A DNA stretch of 64,000 bases from contig JAMWET010001238.1 in the NCBI GenBank assembly GCA_024036415.1, forward strand, positions 1 through 64,000, in the 5' to 3' direction. A program made the position numbers and the translations under genes. This document shows positions 1-11,727 of this stretch, piece after piece (positions within the stretch are counted from its first letter, which is position 1; every line of letters starts with the position of its first letter). Below the pieces are notes generated by a model. The model did not search any database and had not been told where the DNA came from. It was given only the letters and a program-made list of their open reading frames with translations. Origin of the DNA: Prochilodus magdalenae. Lineage: Eukaryota; Chordata; Actinopteri; Characiformes; Prochilodontidae.

Positions 1-769
1 CTGCTTGTGATAATGCCTTATTACAGGTGCCTAGTCTTCAGCAATTCATTTTCATTTTCTACTAAAATCAATCTCTTTTTTTTATTTAAAAATTTTACCC
101 TCAACTATCTTTTCAAAAAATCGCAAAGACCACAAACCTGACTACTGCGATGTGTACCGTTCACCCCGGTTTGGAGGTCAGGTTGTTTCTTTGGTATTTA
201 TATTGTGATGAAAATATGTACGTACTGTGATCATATGTTCATATGATTTTTAGCACCACTGTCAGTTACAGGTCCTTACAATCATCCTAACATTTCCCCC
301 ATTACGGCTCCCCTGCCTGCAAACAAGGACATAGCCTGACATTTCTGCAAGCGTAAACTATGGTCTCTCCTATCATGTATTCAATATAACTGAAGACCAG
401 ATCTTCTACACTGAGCTGGATGGGCTTTAATTATTTGCTCCATCACTATTATTTGTATTTCACCAGTGCACAAAAATTGTTACATTAACAGCACGATTTT
501 GGGGCCAATCCCATTTCTTATTTTTACCCCCACCCCTTGTTTTCAAGCATAACGCTCCCCCTTGGAACTGAGTTATAAGGAATAGTGGTTGAAATTTCCC
601 CCCTATGAAATGGGTTAACCATTCATGAACCAGATACGGTGATATGAAGCTGAACTGAGCTTTTTAATCGTTAGCTTCATGATCCAATTTCCCTGTTCCA
701 CGTTAAATGGTGCAGCAACCTCAGGTAAAATTTCAATTTTAATTTCAATTCAACTTTGTCATTATACCA

Positions 770-831
770 ATACAGGTTTGTACAGTATACCGAAACACGG
801 TCAGGCTCCTTCTCCAGTGCAGTTAAAGAAT

Positions 832-868
<37 letters not shown>

Positions 869-1010
869 GTGCAAAGACAAATAGACAAAAACAATGTGTA
901 CAAACAGTACAGTATGCGTGCAGGACATGTGCAAAGAGTAAGTGCAGTATCAGTAAGTGTGTGGTTGTAAACAGTATGGATATATAAAGTGTTCAGTGCA
1001 GGTGGGAAAA
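770..1010 (-). mobile_element. LINE 3'-tail fragment with TG/TA microsatellite
   Basis: On the minus strand this reads as the dispersed non-LTR retrotransposon tail that also occurs at 33500-33735 and 39240-39340 (shared core: actggagaaggagcctg, then a tgtttcg...tactgtacaa block). A (TG)n(TA)n run sits at 835-868. At the matching position in the right arm that run has grown to about 180 bp. No reading frame is preserved. Confidence 0.55.
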
Positions 1011-1642
1011 TAGCTGCTTAATGTTCAGTAGAGATAAATAAATATAGATAAATAAGAACAGTGGCAACATTTAAGGTGGAATGGGAAAGTTTGCTAGGTA
1101 GTGACAAAACGTCAGCGTATTACTAGCCAATTATACACATGTTATGAAGAAAATGACCATAAACTGCTTTTACAGTGGTGACCTTACAGTCAGGGATTAT
1201 TAGAAAATTCATATGCCAAGCCAGTTTCAGCCTCATACCTCCTCTGCTTATAGACAGTGCATGTTCTAAGATGTTCCACTGGTGTTGTACAGGAGTGAAG
1301 CTCTAGAATGAGGTATGCCCACATGCAGACCTTGTTTGTTTTTAACCATAACAACTTGGCCAGTTTTTCTCTGCTAGAATGAGTAAGCTTCCCCAAAGCC
1401 CATCACCAGCTTCTCCTGAACTCAGAGGCAGGATGTTTAGCGGATGTAGAAACCTGTTTGTAGGATTCTCGCCCACACCTAACCCTCATCTTAGTTTCTC
1501 TATCTGGTTGGTCTATCTGGTACACGGTTTGGTAAATTTGGTAACCTAATACAGTAAGAACGTTTCTCTGCTTCATGTGTGTGTAGCAGGATTAATGCTG
1601 TGAAAAATGTTTCACTAGATTTTAGCTAACTTACTTTAAAAA

Positions 1643-1650
<8 letters not shown>

Positions 1651-1698
<48 letters not shown>
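1651..1698. repeat. (AT)n microsatellite
   Basis: About 24 AT units directly precede the Tc1 element. The inverted counterpart is at 38399-38440 and has a different length, as expected for a slipping tract duplicated with its surroundings. Confidence 0.95.
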
Positions 1699-1702
<4 letters not shown>

Positions 1703-1712
1703 CATTGTTAAG

Positions 1713-3288
1713 TTACAGTGAGGAAAATAAGTATTTGAACACCCTGCAACTTTGCAAGTTCTCCCACTTAGAAATCATGGAGGGGTCTGAAATTTTCATC
1801 GTAGGTGCATGTCCACTGTGAGAGACATAATCTAAAAAAAAAAAAATCCGGAAATCACAATGTATGATTTTTTTAAATAATTTATTTGTGTGTTACTGCT
1901 GCAAATAAGTATTTGAACACCTGTGAAAATCAGTGTTAGTATTTGGTACAGTAGCCTTTGTTTGCAGTTACAGAGGTCCTGTAGTTTTTCACCAGGTGTG
2001 CACACACTGCAGCAGGGATTCTGGCCCATTCCTCCACACAGATCTCCTCCAGATCAGCCAGGTTTCTGGGCTGTTGCTGAGAAACACAGAGTTTGAGCTC
2101 CCTCCAAAGATTTTCTATAGAGTTTAGGTCTGGAGACTGGCTAGGCCACTCCAGAACCTTGATATGCTTCTTACGGAGCCACTCCTTGGTTATCCTGGCT
2201 GTGTGCTTTGGGTCATTGTCATGTTGGAAGACCCAGCCACGACCCATCTGCAATGCTCTAACTGAGGGAAGAAGGTTGTTCCCCAAAATCTCGCAATACA
2301 TGGCCCCAGTCCTCCTCTCCTTAATACAGTGCAGTCGTCCTGTCCCATGTGCAGAAAACCACCCCCAAAGCATGATGCTTCCACCACCATGCTTCACAGT
2401 AGGGGTGGTGTTTTTGGAATGGTCCTCATCATTCTTCGTCCTCCAAACACGGCGAGTGAAATTAAGACCATCTGACCACAGAACGTTCTCTCATGACTCT
2501 TCTGGATCTTTCAAATGGTCATGGGCAAACTTAAGACGGGCCTGGACGTGTGCTGATTTAAGCAGGGGAACCTTCCGTGCCATGCATGACTTTAAACTAT
2601 GAGGTCTTAGTGTATTACCCACAGTAACCTTGGAAACAGTGGTGCCAGCTCTCTTCAGGTCATTGACCAGCTCCTCCCGTGTAGTTCTGGGCTGATTCCG
2701 CACCTTTCTTAGGATCACTGATACGCCACCAGGTGAGATCTTGCGTGGAGCCCCAGTCCGAGGGAGATTGACAGTCATGTTTAGCTCCTCCCATTTTCTA
2801 ATAATTGCTCCAACAGTTGATCTTTTTTCACCAAGCTGCTTGGCAATAGCCCCGTAGCCCTTTCCAGCCTCGTGGAGGTCAACAATTTAGTCTCTGGTGT
2901 CTTTGGACAGCTCTTTGGTCTTAGCCATGTTAGTAGTTGGAGTCTTACTGATGGTGTGGGGTGGACAGGTGTCTTTATGCAGCTAACGACCTCAAACAGG
3001 TGCTTCTAATTTAGAATAATAGGTGAAGTGGAGGTGGAGTTTTTAGAGGAGGACTAACAGGTCTTTGAGGGCCAGAATTTTTGCTGATTGACAGGTGTTC
3101 AAATACTTAGTTACAGCAGTAACACACAAATAAATTATTAAAAAATCATACAGTGTGATTACCGGATTCTTTTTTGGATTATGTCTCTCACAGTGGACAT
3201 GCACCTAAGATGAAAATTTCAGACCCCTCCATGATTTCTAAGTGGGAGAACTTGCAAAGTGGCAGGGTGTTCAAATACTTATTTAAAA
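1713..3288 (-). mobile_element. Tc1-like DNA transposon, decayed, with long inverted repeats
   Basis: The element begins with cagtgaggaaaataagtat and ends with its inverted copy near 3285. The inverted repeats are about 200 bp and include the shared block with the motif gtgagagacataatc. The inside carries a Tc1/IS630-type transposase on the minus strand (separate entry). It belongs to the widespread fish Tc1 group whose termini read AAGTATTTGAACACCCTG. The insertion is shared with the inverted copy at 37425-38389, so it is older than the inverted duplication. Confidence 0.9.
1936..2940 (-). pseudogene. Tc1-like transposase, interrupted by stops
   Basis: In functional elements this enzyme is a DDE recombinase that cuts and pastes its element at TA sites. 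Here the start is MAKTKELSKDTRD on the minus strand near 2930, followed at once by a stop. A paired helix-turn-helix region continues through 2779, and a TGA follows DPEES near 2490. The C-terminal half is open from 2397 to 1936 and holds the catalytic DNDPKHTA and [10 protein letters not shown] boxes, spaced as in DD34E enzymes. At least two in-frame stops make it non-autonomous. The DPEES-TGA stop is also present in the copy near 37600, so the copies were already dead when duplicated. Confidence 0.9.
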
Positions 3289-3295
3289 TACTTAT

Positions 3296-3490
3296 ATATA
3301 ATACTTATTAAATAAGTATTTGAACACCCTGCGACTTTGCAAGTATATATATATATATATATACAGTGGGGAAAATAAGTATTTGAACACCCTGCGACTT
3401 TGCAAGTTCTCCCACTTAGAAATCATGGAGGGGTCTGAAATTTTCATCTTAGGTGCATGTCCACTGTGAGAGACACCCCTATTTGAACAC
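3296..3490. mobile_element. Tandem scraps of Tc1 inverted repeat
   Basis: Two further pieces of the same terminus (taagtatttgaacaccctgc) occur at about 3305 and 3372, separated by a short (AT)n tract. The second retains about 110 bp up to gtgagagacac. They look like a nested or slipped second copy abutting the main element. Confidence 0.8.
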
Positions 3491-3780
3491 ACTATATATA
3501 TATATATTTATAGCAGGAACATTGCTTTCTTCAGAATTTATTTAATTTGATTGAAGTTATACTGCCGTTATCATTATGAAATACACATATATTTATATTA
3601 ATATTTCTGCTATGCCGGCAACAGAGCTCAATATTTAATGAAGACACTGAGTAATTAATTTGGAGCTAAGATTGTATGCTGAATACAGTGGTTGGTTCGT
3701 ATCTGTTGAGCTCTTAGTGTATTTACTGCCACCTGGTGGCTGAACATTTGTATGGCTGTTCAGATTATTTTGAGCAGCCG

Positions 3781-4198
3781 TTACATTAAAACCACCTACT
3801 TGTATCTAAACTCACTGTCCACTTTATCAGTTCCACTGACCATATAGGACACTCTGATTCCTGGACGTTGCTGGTTGGTGGAGTATTTTCAGAATAGCAG
3901 TGACACTGAGGTGTCCAGCAGCACTGCTGTGTCTGATCCACTCACACCAGCACCACACACACTAACACACCACCACCACGTCAGTGTCACTGCAGTGCTG
4001 AGAATGATCCTCCATCATACCTGCTCTGAGGTGGTCCTGTGGGGGTCCTGTCCATTGAAGAACAGGGTAATACAGTATACAGAGAAACAGATGGACCACA
4101 GTCTGGACCTGTACACCTACAAAGTGTCCTGTATGGTCAGTGGAGCTGATAAGATGGACAGTGAGTGTAGATACCAGGAGGTGATTTTAATGTTATGG
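3781..4198. mobile_element. Palindromic MITE-like element, copy 1
   Basis: The ends are inverted: cattaaaaccacctacttgt at the left, and aggaggtgattttaatg at the right. Internal blocks such as cagtgtcactgcagtgctga and aacagatggac are shared with copies at 8701, 21099, 45205 and 52090. No coding potential is preserved. A short ORF across it is a by-product. The length and terminal repeats fit a non-autonomous DNA transposon, but I cannot name the family. Confidence 0.75.
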
Positions 4199-4840
4199 TT
4201 TATACAGGTGATGCAGTTATGCCTGAGTAAAAATGATTGGGCAAAATACAGCTCCACAGATTTAGGGAAACATTCCATACATACAGGAAAAGGCCAAAAC
4301 CCGTGACAGCACATCCATGACCTTCAATGTCTGAGACAGCACTGCACCAAAAACCATCATCACATGCCGTTCTCAATTACCTCTGTCCGTTGCTGCATCC
4401 AGACATGCAGGTTAAGACTGAACTATGCATACTGGAAGTCATGTCAAGAGCAAATTAGCTAAAGTTTGTTTTCAGCTGGTGTCTGTGCACTGTGCTCCCC
4501 TCATCTTCTTCCTCCCAGGCATCTCATATGGTGTCAGAAATAGGATTTTCCCCAGCAGACTGGAGTAGAAAGACACTACCACCAACCCAAGGAAGAACAA
4601 ACCTGACCAGGGGCTGTGGAAGAAGAGGCATCCCGCTGATAACAGCAGTGATATGGGCCCTGTTGACTTTATATTACAGTCTCTGCCAGGTGGAGAACTC
4701 ACACACAGTTAGAATGGAACTAGCTCAGTTTATACACAGCGTACAATAAATACACTCATATCTGATAAACATTCAGAACAGTCACATTACATTGTGTTTA
4801 AAGCTGTAATGTCAAACATTTAAAATTTAAAGCTCATCCT
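4199..4840. other. Unassigned spacer
   Basis: I see no gene, splice-site chain or recognisable repeat here. Short open frames on both strands have no family features. Confidence 0.5.
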
Positions 4841-5640
4841 CCACACAACCTCTTCACACTTCTCCCATCTGGCAGACGATGCAGGAGCATGAAATCCAGG
4901 ACCACCAGACTACAGAACAGTTTCTACCCCAGGCCATCAGAGCTCTGAACACCTCGCTACCTCCAACAACCATTATACCTCACGCTCCTCCATCACAAGC
5001 ATCTGACCAGTCCTGAGTAGTCCATGCTCAGTCCTCTCACCTGTGAGATGACCACCAGAACAGACTGCTGAACTGCTTAACGTTGTACAGACTGCTTAAC
5101 TGCGCAGACTGCACTTTTTGCACATACCCTGGTGATTCAGTTTATCATCACCGGTACATAACCGGGGTTCGGCTTCCAAACCTCCTGGATTTATACACCA
5201 GCCGCTGCCTGAGGAAAACCAGGAGGGTTCTAAAGGACTCCACCCACAAGTCCAGAACCAGCCGTCCCCGAGTCATCAGGCTACTGAACAGCCAGTAGTG
5301 CTGATGCACCGGTATATGGACCTGGTTCAGCACCAGTATCGTATATATTTATTATCTACTGAATATTTTTTGTATTTAGGTTTTTCACTCACCTTCACAC
5401 CTGTGAAAAGTAATTTGATGTAATTTGATATAATTGGCTGCTGTTGCATCGTTCTGTCATTTGCACTAATACTTCAAACCGTATGTGTTCTGCTCCTGTA
5501 CCTTTCAGTGTATATAGCATATATTGTATATTTTCTTAATTTATATACATACATATATTTCTCTTCTCTCTAGTCTTTTCTTTCTTATTTAGTACTTAGT
5601 ATTTATATTGTAATAGAGACGCTGTGTTAACACCAGAGCC
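4841..5640 (+). mobile_element. L2-like LINE ORF2 C-terminal fragments and 3' tail
   Basis: Plus-strand translation gives LLPSGRRCRSMKSR at about 4860-4905. A second, shifted piece reads LYTSRCLRKTRRVLKDSTH and then RPRVIRLLNSQ up to 5298. Both are pieces of the conserved C-terminal tail of L2/CR1-type reverse transcriptases in fish. The frame breaks between them and the catalytic domain is missing, so this is a dead 5'-truncated copy. An AT-rich 3' tail follows to about 5600. Confidence 0.75.
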
Positions 5641-8115
5641 AGACCTGACTAATCTGATCCTCTAGTCAAGATTTTGGCTCGTGCCCCCTTTGGTTGATAA
5701 CAGCACATAAGCTGTATTATAGCCTATAACTGTAAGGGTCCGGGCTGTACCGCCTGCAGCCAGCAGAGGGTGGCAGCGGGGGCGCTGTTCTAGGGGAACT
5801 GCAGCCCGGAACTCCAAACCCCAGAATGCCCCAGGCTGATCAAGCCAACAAGCAGCACCTGAGGCGACAGCCATATAAGCCCCCACTACACAAACACCTC
5901 CGCTGCACCTTTGTAGAGGGGTAGCCGGTACAGCAAAGAGTAAAGAGTAAAAAAATAAATAACTACAAAGAGTAGAGAGCGTGGGTCACTCTCCACGCAA
6001 AGATCCACAAGTCCCCTTCCTGTTAAACCCTCTCCTGTTTATTTCTGGTATTTATTAACTTCTCCTTTTATTTGAGTATGCCACCCTGGCGTCTCCTTTG
6101 TTTTTTCCCGCCGTTTCTCCCTCACAAAACCCCTCCTGACTTGCCTCACATGTCCTGCTACGTAGCGCAGTGGTAGCACGTGAGGTTATCATAGGCCCTT
6201 TTCACAAAAAAGCGGAAATACGTCGACGCTGGGTAGTACAAGTTCCTGTACTCCTGGCTGACCATGAAACATTTCACTTCATCGCTGTTGAGACTGAAAT
6301 TTGAGGATGTTTTCAGGATTGTTGGAGAATATTCCTCTACGAAGGACTCTAAGATAAACAAAGGCTACAAATTCTTTGTTGAAGAGTTCCTTCACAGCTA
6401 TCAGTGTTAGGAAACGCCAGCTAACGTTAGCTTTGTTTACATCTGTGCTAGCTAGCTAACTAGCATTTAATGTATATGCATCATATACTAGTGTTTAATG
6501 TTAAATATGTCTAGTTTAAGCAAATAGTAAATATTATGAATGATACTGACTGCTTTAGTTAACGTGAACTACGAGGCTGAAGTTAGCTCCTTATTCGCAG
6601 CTCCCGATTAGGTTAGCTAGCAAACCAAGTAACGTCAGCTAACGTAATCTATGTGTAGCAGGGCGGTTGTGTATTTGCCCTCCCTAAATGGTTCTCGCAA
6701 TGAGAAACTGTGTGTGGGTACTTTTAATAACTTGGCTTCCCCCACACTGCTATATCTAGGCAGGGGACGGCCACCTGTAGGTGCACTACCTGTCGTTTCC
6801 TCCACCCTCCCCCCACCCCCCCCCCCTCCTTCCGGGGCATCAGACCTTTGTGCTAGCAGCGGTAGCGTGGCTGTGTTTGGCGGGACAGCGTTGGCGTTGT
6901 GCCTGTGGTGAATCTTCAAGGCTTAAGGTATCTAAAGCTACGTTGTGTTATGTTGCGAGGTCGCAGTATATTTTAATTAACTCACTGCTGCGTTCTGTTG
7001 GTAGCCTGGGCACCTTGCGCTATTGCTGACCCAGCGTTGCCGTTTCTCCCTGCGTATGTCAGCGCAGTTTCACGTTGCGTGAAGGTATGTGTGCTTCTTT
7101 TTGTACACAATTGGGCTGTATAACAGTGACCTTAGCTAACTTTTTTCCTTGGTGCTAGCAGCCTATACGCGGGTAAGTATAGGAGCTGTATTCATCTTCT
7201 CCTTTGACTAATGTTGAGCCAATTAATTTGATCCTTTGGTGTATTTTGTAGGGTTTTTAGCCCAGGCGGTGTTGGCTTGTCTCAGGTTCCCTGCAGTGCT
7301 GCTGTTTTGTGCTGTTTTTGTTTTGCTTGGTTCTGTTGCTTTGCAGTTGGGTTTTTTTTTTTTCCATTTTTGGTTTTGTTTGTTTTGGTTTTGTCTTTGT
7401 TTAAGTATTTTGAGATTTTTCTTTTCATTTGGTTATTTTGAGCTTAATTTACAAGTCAAATAGTTTGATTTGTCATTAAGTCGTGATTAATTTGTTTCAT
7501 TTCCCCCAGTCGTGTTGAGCAACCCTGTTTTGGTGGGGGGATTTGCCTCTTTGGTGTGTGTGAAGTGTTTTTCCTAGTAACTATTGGTCACCCCTTCCAC
7601 CACCTGGTGTATTGTTAATCCTTTTATTTCTTTTCAGACAGGAGCTTTGGGCTAGAGCGGAGGCGGACGGAATTGGGTGTGGAACCCCTCTCACCAGCCC
7701 TGTAGTTAGAGCACTTTTGGGTGTCATTGAGGTGTGCAGTGTGGTGTGTGTAGTGTAAAAGGCTCCTGTATTCCCCTAGTACTCTTCTGTCGTGATAAGC
7801 CCTCAGCTCGGTCCTTTCTTGTGTTTTTTTTTTTTTATTCAACTATATCTGAATCCATGGAGTCTTAAAAGGAATTTTAAGCGTTTTGTCTTCTAGTAAT
7901 TGTTAATAAATTGAGTGTGGGAAGTACGTCTCTGGTCTTAAGTGTGTTTGAACCTGTGTTTTGCCCTTTCCGGGTTTGTAGAACCTGTTATTTCCTAGGG
8001 GTGAAATTCCCCTAGGTGGCGTAGTCATATTTATCACCTTTCCTTGCCCCTGCCACACCAACATGTCCCTTTGAATGTCATTGATGGGAAGCATTGAGGA
8101 CTAAAGAAGCATTAA
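5641..8115. other. GC-richer region, possibly LTR-retrotransposon derived
   Basis: This stretch differs in composition from its AT-rich surroundings. It has a promoter-like piece (catataagccccc near 5872), a C-run at 6806-6825, T-rich tracts around 7340 and an AATAAA-type end near 7907. A gypsy reverse-transcriptase scrap follows at 8125. Together these suggest the remains of an LTR element or of a promoter and first-intron region carried by one. No intact gene is visible. One short plausible coding fragment is listed separately. Confidence 0.3.
6264..6410 (+). pseudogene. Possible fragment of a transposon-associated SWIM/YqaJ-type protein
   Basis: A 48-residue frame starts MKHFTSSLLRLKFEDVF and ends KGYKFFVEEFLHSYQC before a stop. 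The KGYKFF-E-FLH pattern resembles the short stretch that precedes the zinc-binding SWIM region in YqaJ-recombinase-like proteins common in fish repeats. No further exon, zinc ligands or nuclease domain follows. The match rests on one motif from memory, so the family is tentative. Confidence 0.25.
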
Positions 8116-8124
8116 GTAAGCAAA

Positions 8125-8210
8125 AGACACATCGAGGTACTCACAGTGCCCCCTAGTGGTAAGAAAGGCAGTTTTCCATTCATCCCCTTTTCTAATTCAC
8201 ACATGGCACC
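8125..8210 (-). pseudogene. Ty3/gypsy reverse-transcriptase scrap
   Basis: The segment around ggcagttttccattcatccc is a diverged copy of 19895-19950, inside the gypsy pol fragment. It is too short to retain catalytic residues. It may be the edge of the element whose other parts form 5.6-8.1 kb. Confidence 0.5.
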
Positions 8211-8524
8211 ACAGAGATGCTCCAAAACTGCAGACACCAAGGGCAAAGGACCGGCATCAGCTTCAGAACTTGTCTGTAATAAACCTAATATACATCTGTT
8301 TTTAAAGATAATATAAATCTATCAATCTTTCAATTTTCCACTATTACAGTTCCTGTAGTTGAGTCTTTATATTAGATTTATATTATCTTATATTATTTAT
8401 ATATTTATTTAACAAATAGCACCTTCAGAAAGTTTTTGTAATATAATAATGGAATTATTTATTGATAAATATTGGTTAATAAAACAAACAAAAGACAAAC
8501 AGAAAAAAGTTTTTGGAATTTTTT

Positions 8525-8690
8525 TTTTTTATTTGAATGAATTACGAGTGCGTGGCCTGCACAGCACTACAAATTCATAAGTAAGCAAACTCAAGGTCAT
8601 TTTGCATATACTTAAACATACACACATGTTTGAAAAGCGCTAAACAAGCCATTTCTATGGATAAGCAGTGTATTAATAAAACATGATTGA
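8525..8690 (-). terminator. Conserved 3'-end block with polyadenylation signal, gene A
   Basis: On the minus strand the block ends cgtaattcattcaaataaaa, with an AATAAA hexamer. The same block, including the sequence after it, recurs at 20707-20890 and 51717-51870. Preservation in all three units, while the flanking transposons differ, makes this the likely 3' end of the transcripts. If so, a final non-coding exon lies here, spliced from a donor-like AGGTACATC at the end of the tail exon. Confidence 0.45.
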
Positions 8691-8700
8691 TTTATATCAC

Positions 8701-9103
8701 CCATCAGCCATAACATTATCACCACCTCCTTCTATATAGAGTCAGCCCCACTGACCACATAGGATCACTCTGTAGTTCCACAGGGGCAGTGTCCTGTGAT
8801 GACTGATGAAGGACTAGAGGATGACCAACACTGCACTGTGCAGCAGCAGATGAGCTATTGTCTCTGACTGTCCATCTACAAGGTGGACCACCAAGGTAGG
8901 AGTGTCTAATAGAGTGGACAGTGCTACCTGCTCTGTGGTGGTCCTGTGGGGGTCCTGACCATTGAAGAACAGGGTAATACAGTACACAGAGAAACAGATG
9001 GACTACAGTCTGGAACTGTACAACTACAGAGTGTCCTGTATGGTCAGTGGAGCTGATAAGATGGACAGTGAGTGTAGATACAGGGAGGTAGTTATAATGT
9101 TAA
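8701..9103. mobile_element. Palindromic MITE-like element, copy 2
   Basis: The left end ccataacattatcaccacct is the diverged terminal repeat, and the interior aacagatggactacagtctg matches copies 1, 3 and 5. The middle is shortened relative to copy 3. It lies at the corresponding place in units A, B and C, so it was present before the units duplicated. Confidence 0.75.
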
Positions 9104-9298
9104 GGCTAAATAGTTTTAATGGTATAGCATGTGGTTAATAGCTCTTCTGTAGCCCCGCCCTATTCATTCTGATTACTGTATGTACATATGTCTTAGTACA
9201 TACCTTATATACCCACATCCACCCTGCTCACTGTCACTGTCCGTGGGTATAGCTTTTGATTAATTAAAGTAAACAAGTGGCTTAAAATTAAAATGCAC

Positions 9299-10097
9299 TA
9301 CATTGCCAAAAGTATTCACTCCCCTATCCAGAACATTGAGTTAAGTTTTTCCAATCACTTCCATGGCCACAGGTGTATAAAACCAAGGACCTAGATGTGC
9401 AGACTGCTCCTACAGACGTTAGTGAGAGAATGGGTCGCTCTCAGGAGCTCAGTGAACTCCAGCGTGGTACCGTGATAGGATGCCACCTGTGCTACAAGTC
9501 CAGTGGTGAAATTCCCTCCTACTAAATATTCCACAGTCCACTGTCAGTGGGATTAGAAAACAGTGGGAGTGATCGGGAACGACAGCAAGGTGTTAGAAAA
9601 CGAATGACAGAGGGGGCTCAACGAATGCTGAGGGGCATAGTGCACAGAGGTCACCAACTTTCTGCAGAGTCCATCACTACAGACCTCCAAACTTCATTTT
9701 GCAGAGTGTAAAGTTTGGTGGAGGGGGGGATTATGGTTTGGAACAGTTCAACTTTGTGAAACAGTCTGTGGAGGGCCCCTTCCAGTTCCAACATGACAAA
9801 GCAAATACATGGATGAGTGAGTTTGGTGTGGAGGACTGAACTGACCTCAACCTGATAGAACACCTTTGGGACGGATTAGAGCAGTCTCTGCTGGCTCGCA
9901 GTCTCATCTCAACATCAGTCTGAGAAATGTGCTTCTATAAGAATGGGGAGAAATTCCCATAAACACATTCCTAACCCTTGTGTTGAAGCTGTTATAGCTG
10001 CACAGGAACATCATATTAAACCCTATGGATAAAGAATGGGATGTTCTTCAAGTTCATAGTGAAGGAAGATAAGCAAATACTTTTGGCAATATACTGT
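9299..10097 (+). mobile_element. Deleted Tc1-like element (CATTGCCAAAAGTATTCAC termini)
   Basis: The termini tacattgccaaaagtattc and its inverse near 10080 are both present. The start of a Tc1-type transposase is readable on the plus strand as MGRSQELSELQRGTVIGCH at about 9430. Internal deletions and frameshifts remove the catalytic core. Related copies sit at the same relative place in unit B (22782-22910, truncated) and unit C (53561-54208). Confidence 0.8.
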
Positions 10098-10454
10098 AAA
10101 TGTTTATTTGATTTTAAAATTTGCTAATTTATATATACTTTTGAACGAACTTCAAAAACCTAAAGCAGGGACTGTCCTTTCTGTTGCATCTGTTTTGCTG
10201 TGTTCGTATTTTGCAAATTGAGCAGCGTATTATTTTTTGATGGTAATAAAACCTGTAATACAGCAGCTGGTAAAGCATTCTATATTAGACTGTTAGTCAA
10301 TTTAAACAGCGATGGAAAACAAATGCAAATATAAACCATGCATGCTGCTTCAAGTTACACTGCTGCACAGACTACAAAAGAAACAAAAAAATGTTTTCAC
10401 CAAGTGAATATGTCAGTAGATAAAGAATTCTTAAGTGTATTGACTAACAAACTT

Positions 10455-10930
10455 ATGTGATGCATGCTGAGCAAAGAGCAGAGCAAAGCTTTATTAGCAC
10501 ATTAGCGGTTAAGCAGAGTCCAGGCAAACATAACCAAGGGGGAAGGCAGAGTCATGAACAAGAAGTACAAGCAAGGGTCCAAAACCAAAGAGAGCAACCG
10601 ACCAGCAACCAAAACAAGACAGCAAAACCAGAAAGGAGTCAACCAGAAATCAAACAGAGTCAGAACCAGAAACAGCAAACCGGGCCCGCAAAGCCGCTCA
10701 GTAAGACACAGGTGTGGCCAAACTTCACATTGAGAGGGTGAGTGAACCTCGGGCTTTATAAGCAAACAGGCTAAATCAGGAACAGGTGTGTGTCATCAGT
10801 CACAGGTAACGAATGGGAAAACGGAATGTGATTGGGCGATGATGGACCTGTCAATATGATGTTAGTGGTGGGTTCTGGGAAATGGAGTTCAGGAGATCGG
10901 ATGCAGAGGGATAAACCGGGAAGCGTGAGA
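10455..10930 (-). mobile_element. Solo Ty3/gypsy-type LTR, copy in unit A
   Basis: Read on the minus strand it begins TCTCACGCTTCCCGG and passes through ACTCCATTTCCCAGAA and a TATA-like GCTTATAAAG. It ends beyond an AATAAAGC polyadenylation signal. The same LTR family occurs at 31873-32396 and 61204-61690. An allied copy lies at the same place in unit C (54295-54790), so the insertion predates the A/C duplication. No internal coding region accompanies it. Edges are approximate. Confidence 0.7.
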
Positions 10931-11559
10931 TTTTGGATCAGTAATACGCATAAATCAACATATCCATCCACCATACTGTACGCATATCGGAAGTTTAGTG
11001 TCAAAACAAAGACCCCCCTGATGAAAAAAAGACCCCTGATGATTTAGATACAGTGTGGACAACTGTAAACAAACTGTGCTGTAAGAACCTCACTCAGTAA
11101 AAGACCAGGAGTAGAAAAATCTCAGAGCTGCTGTTAAGTGTTAAACCATGCATAGAGACAGCATGAAATCTGTAGCGTCTATAGCAGTTATGCTAACAGA
11201 CTAAACTCCAGTAGCACAAAGAGCAGTTTAGTGTTATGCTGAGGAGGTCAGCTCTTTAGGATCAAACCTCAGTAATATCAGTGGAAAGGCTGGAAGGTAT
11301 ACTGTGCCTCAGAGTTAACAAAGTACTTTATCAAGCTAATTTAGCTACCTCACTTATCCTCACAATGTTCATCAAAGTGGTTTGTTATACATCATATTCA
11401 AATGGATGGAACCCAGTTATTAACCCAAATAATCCAGTGTACCTTGCCTTAGAGCTGACTGTTTTACATTCTACAGCAAACTTTTACAGCCTCAGGAATC
11501 TATTTAAAATAGCACCATCTTTGATATGAGTAAAGTCAAATTAGTCAGGTGTGATGTAC

Positions 11560-11727
11560 CTTTCTCTTCATCATTATTATTGATTATTACTGGTGATGCT
11601 GCTTCTGGTGGCTTTGCCTCCTGTGGTACTACTTCTTGTGGGAATGTCATTTTTCCGGAACGCCTTTCTGGTGCTGCTTGTGCTGTCTTGTGATGCTGAT
11701 GTTTTCAAGCTGCTCCTTGTTCTCCGC
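11560..11727 (-). CDS. Terminal tail exon of gene A, readable in two frames
   Basis: The exon follows an acceptor ending gcttcag and has a donor-like AGGTACATC at its far end. Joined directly to the juxtamembrane exon (phase 0), it encodes a 26-residue basic tail beginning AENKEQLENIS and ending KGVPEK before a TGA at 11647. Joined through the microexon (phase 1), it stops after GGEQGAA. That second frame then re-opens for about 40 codons with a proline/glutamate-rich stretch ([20 protein letters not shown]). The phase-0 frame is open in all three gene copies, so I take it as the main tail. Confidence 0.45.

Larger units (their letters stand above)
1..1712. repeat. Left arm of a large inverted duplication
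   Basis: This stretch is the near-perfect reverse complement of 38390-40065. The first bases, ctgcttgtgataatgcctta, reappear inverted at the far end of the right arm, and the match runs through low-copy sequence up to the Tc1 element at 1713. The arm touches the window edge, so its true left end is unknown. It holds no recognisable exon. A LINE-like 3' tail and short TG/TA runs (770-1010) and an (AT)n tract (1651-1698) lie inside it. Confidence 0.9.

Noticed and set aside
6158..6185. Possible tRNA gene (tagcgcagtggtagcac resembles an A box)
   Set aside because: No anticodon stem, T-arm or B box follows at the right distance.
10457..10741. Gln/Lys-rich ORF in unit A
   Set aside because: It is LTR sequence. 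The equivalent in unit C is not open in that frame.
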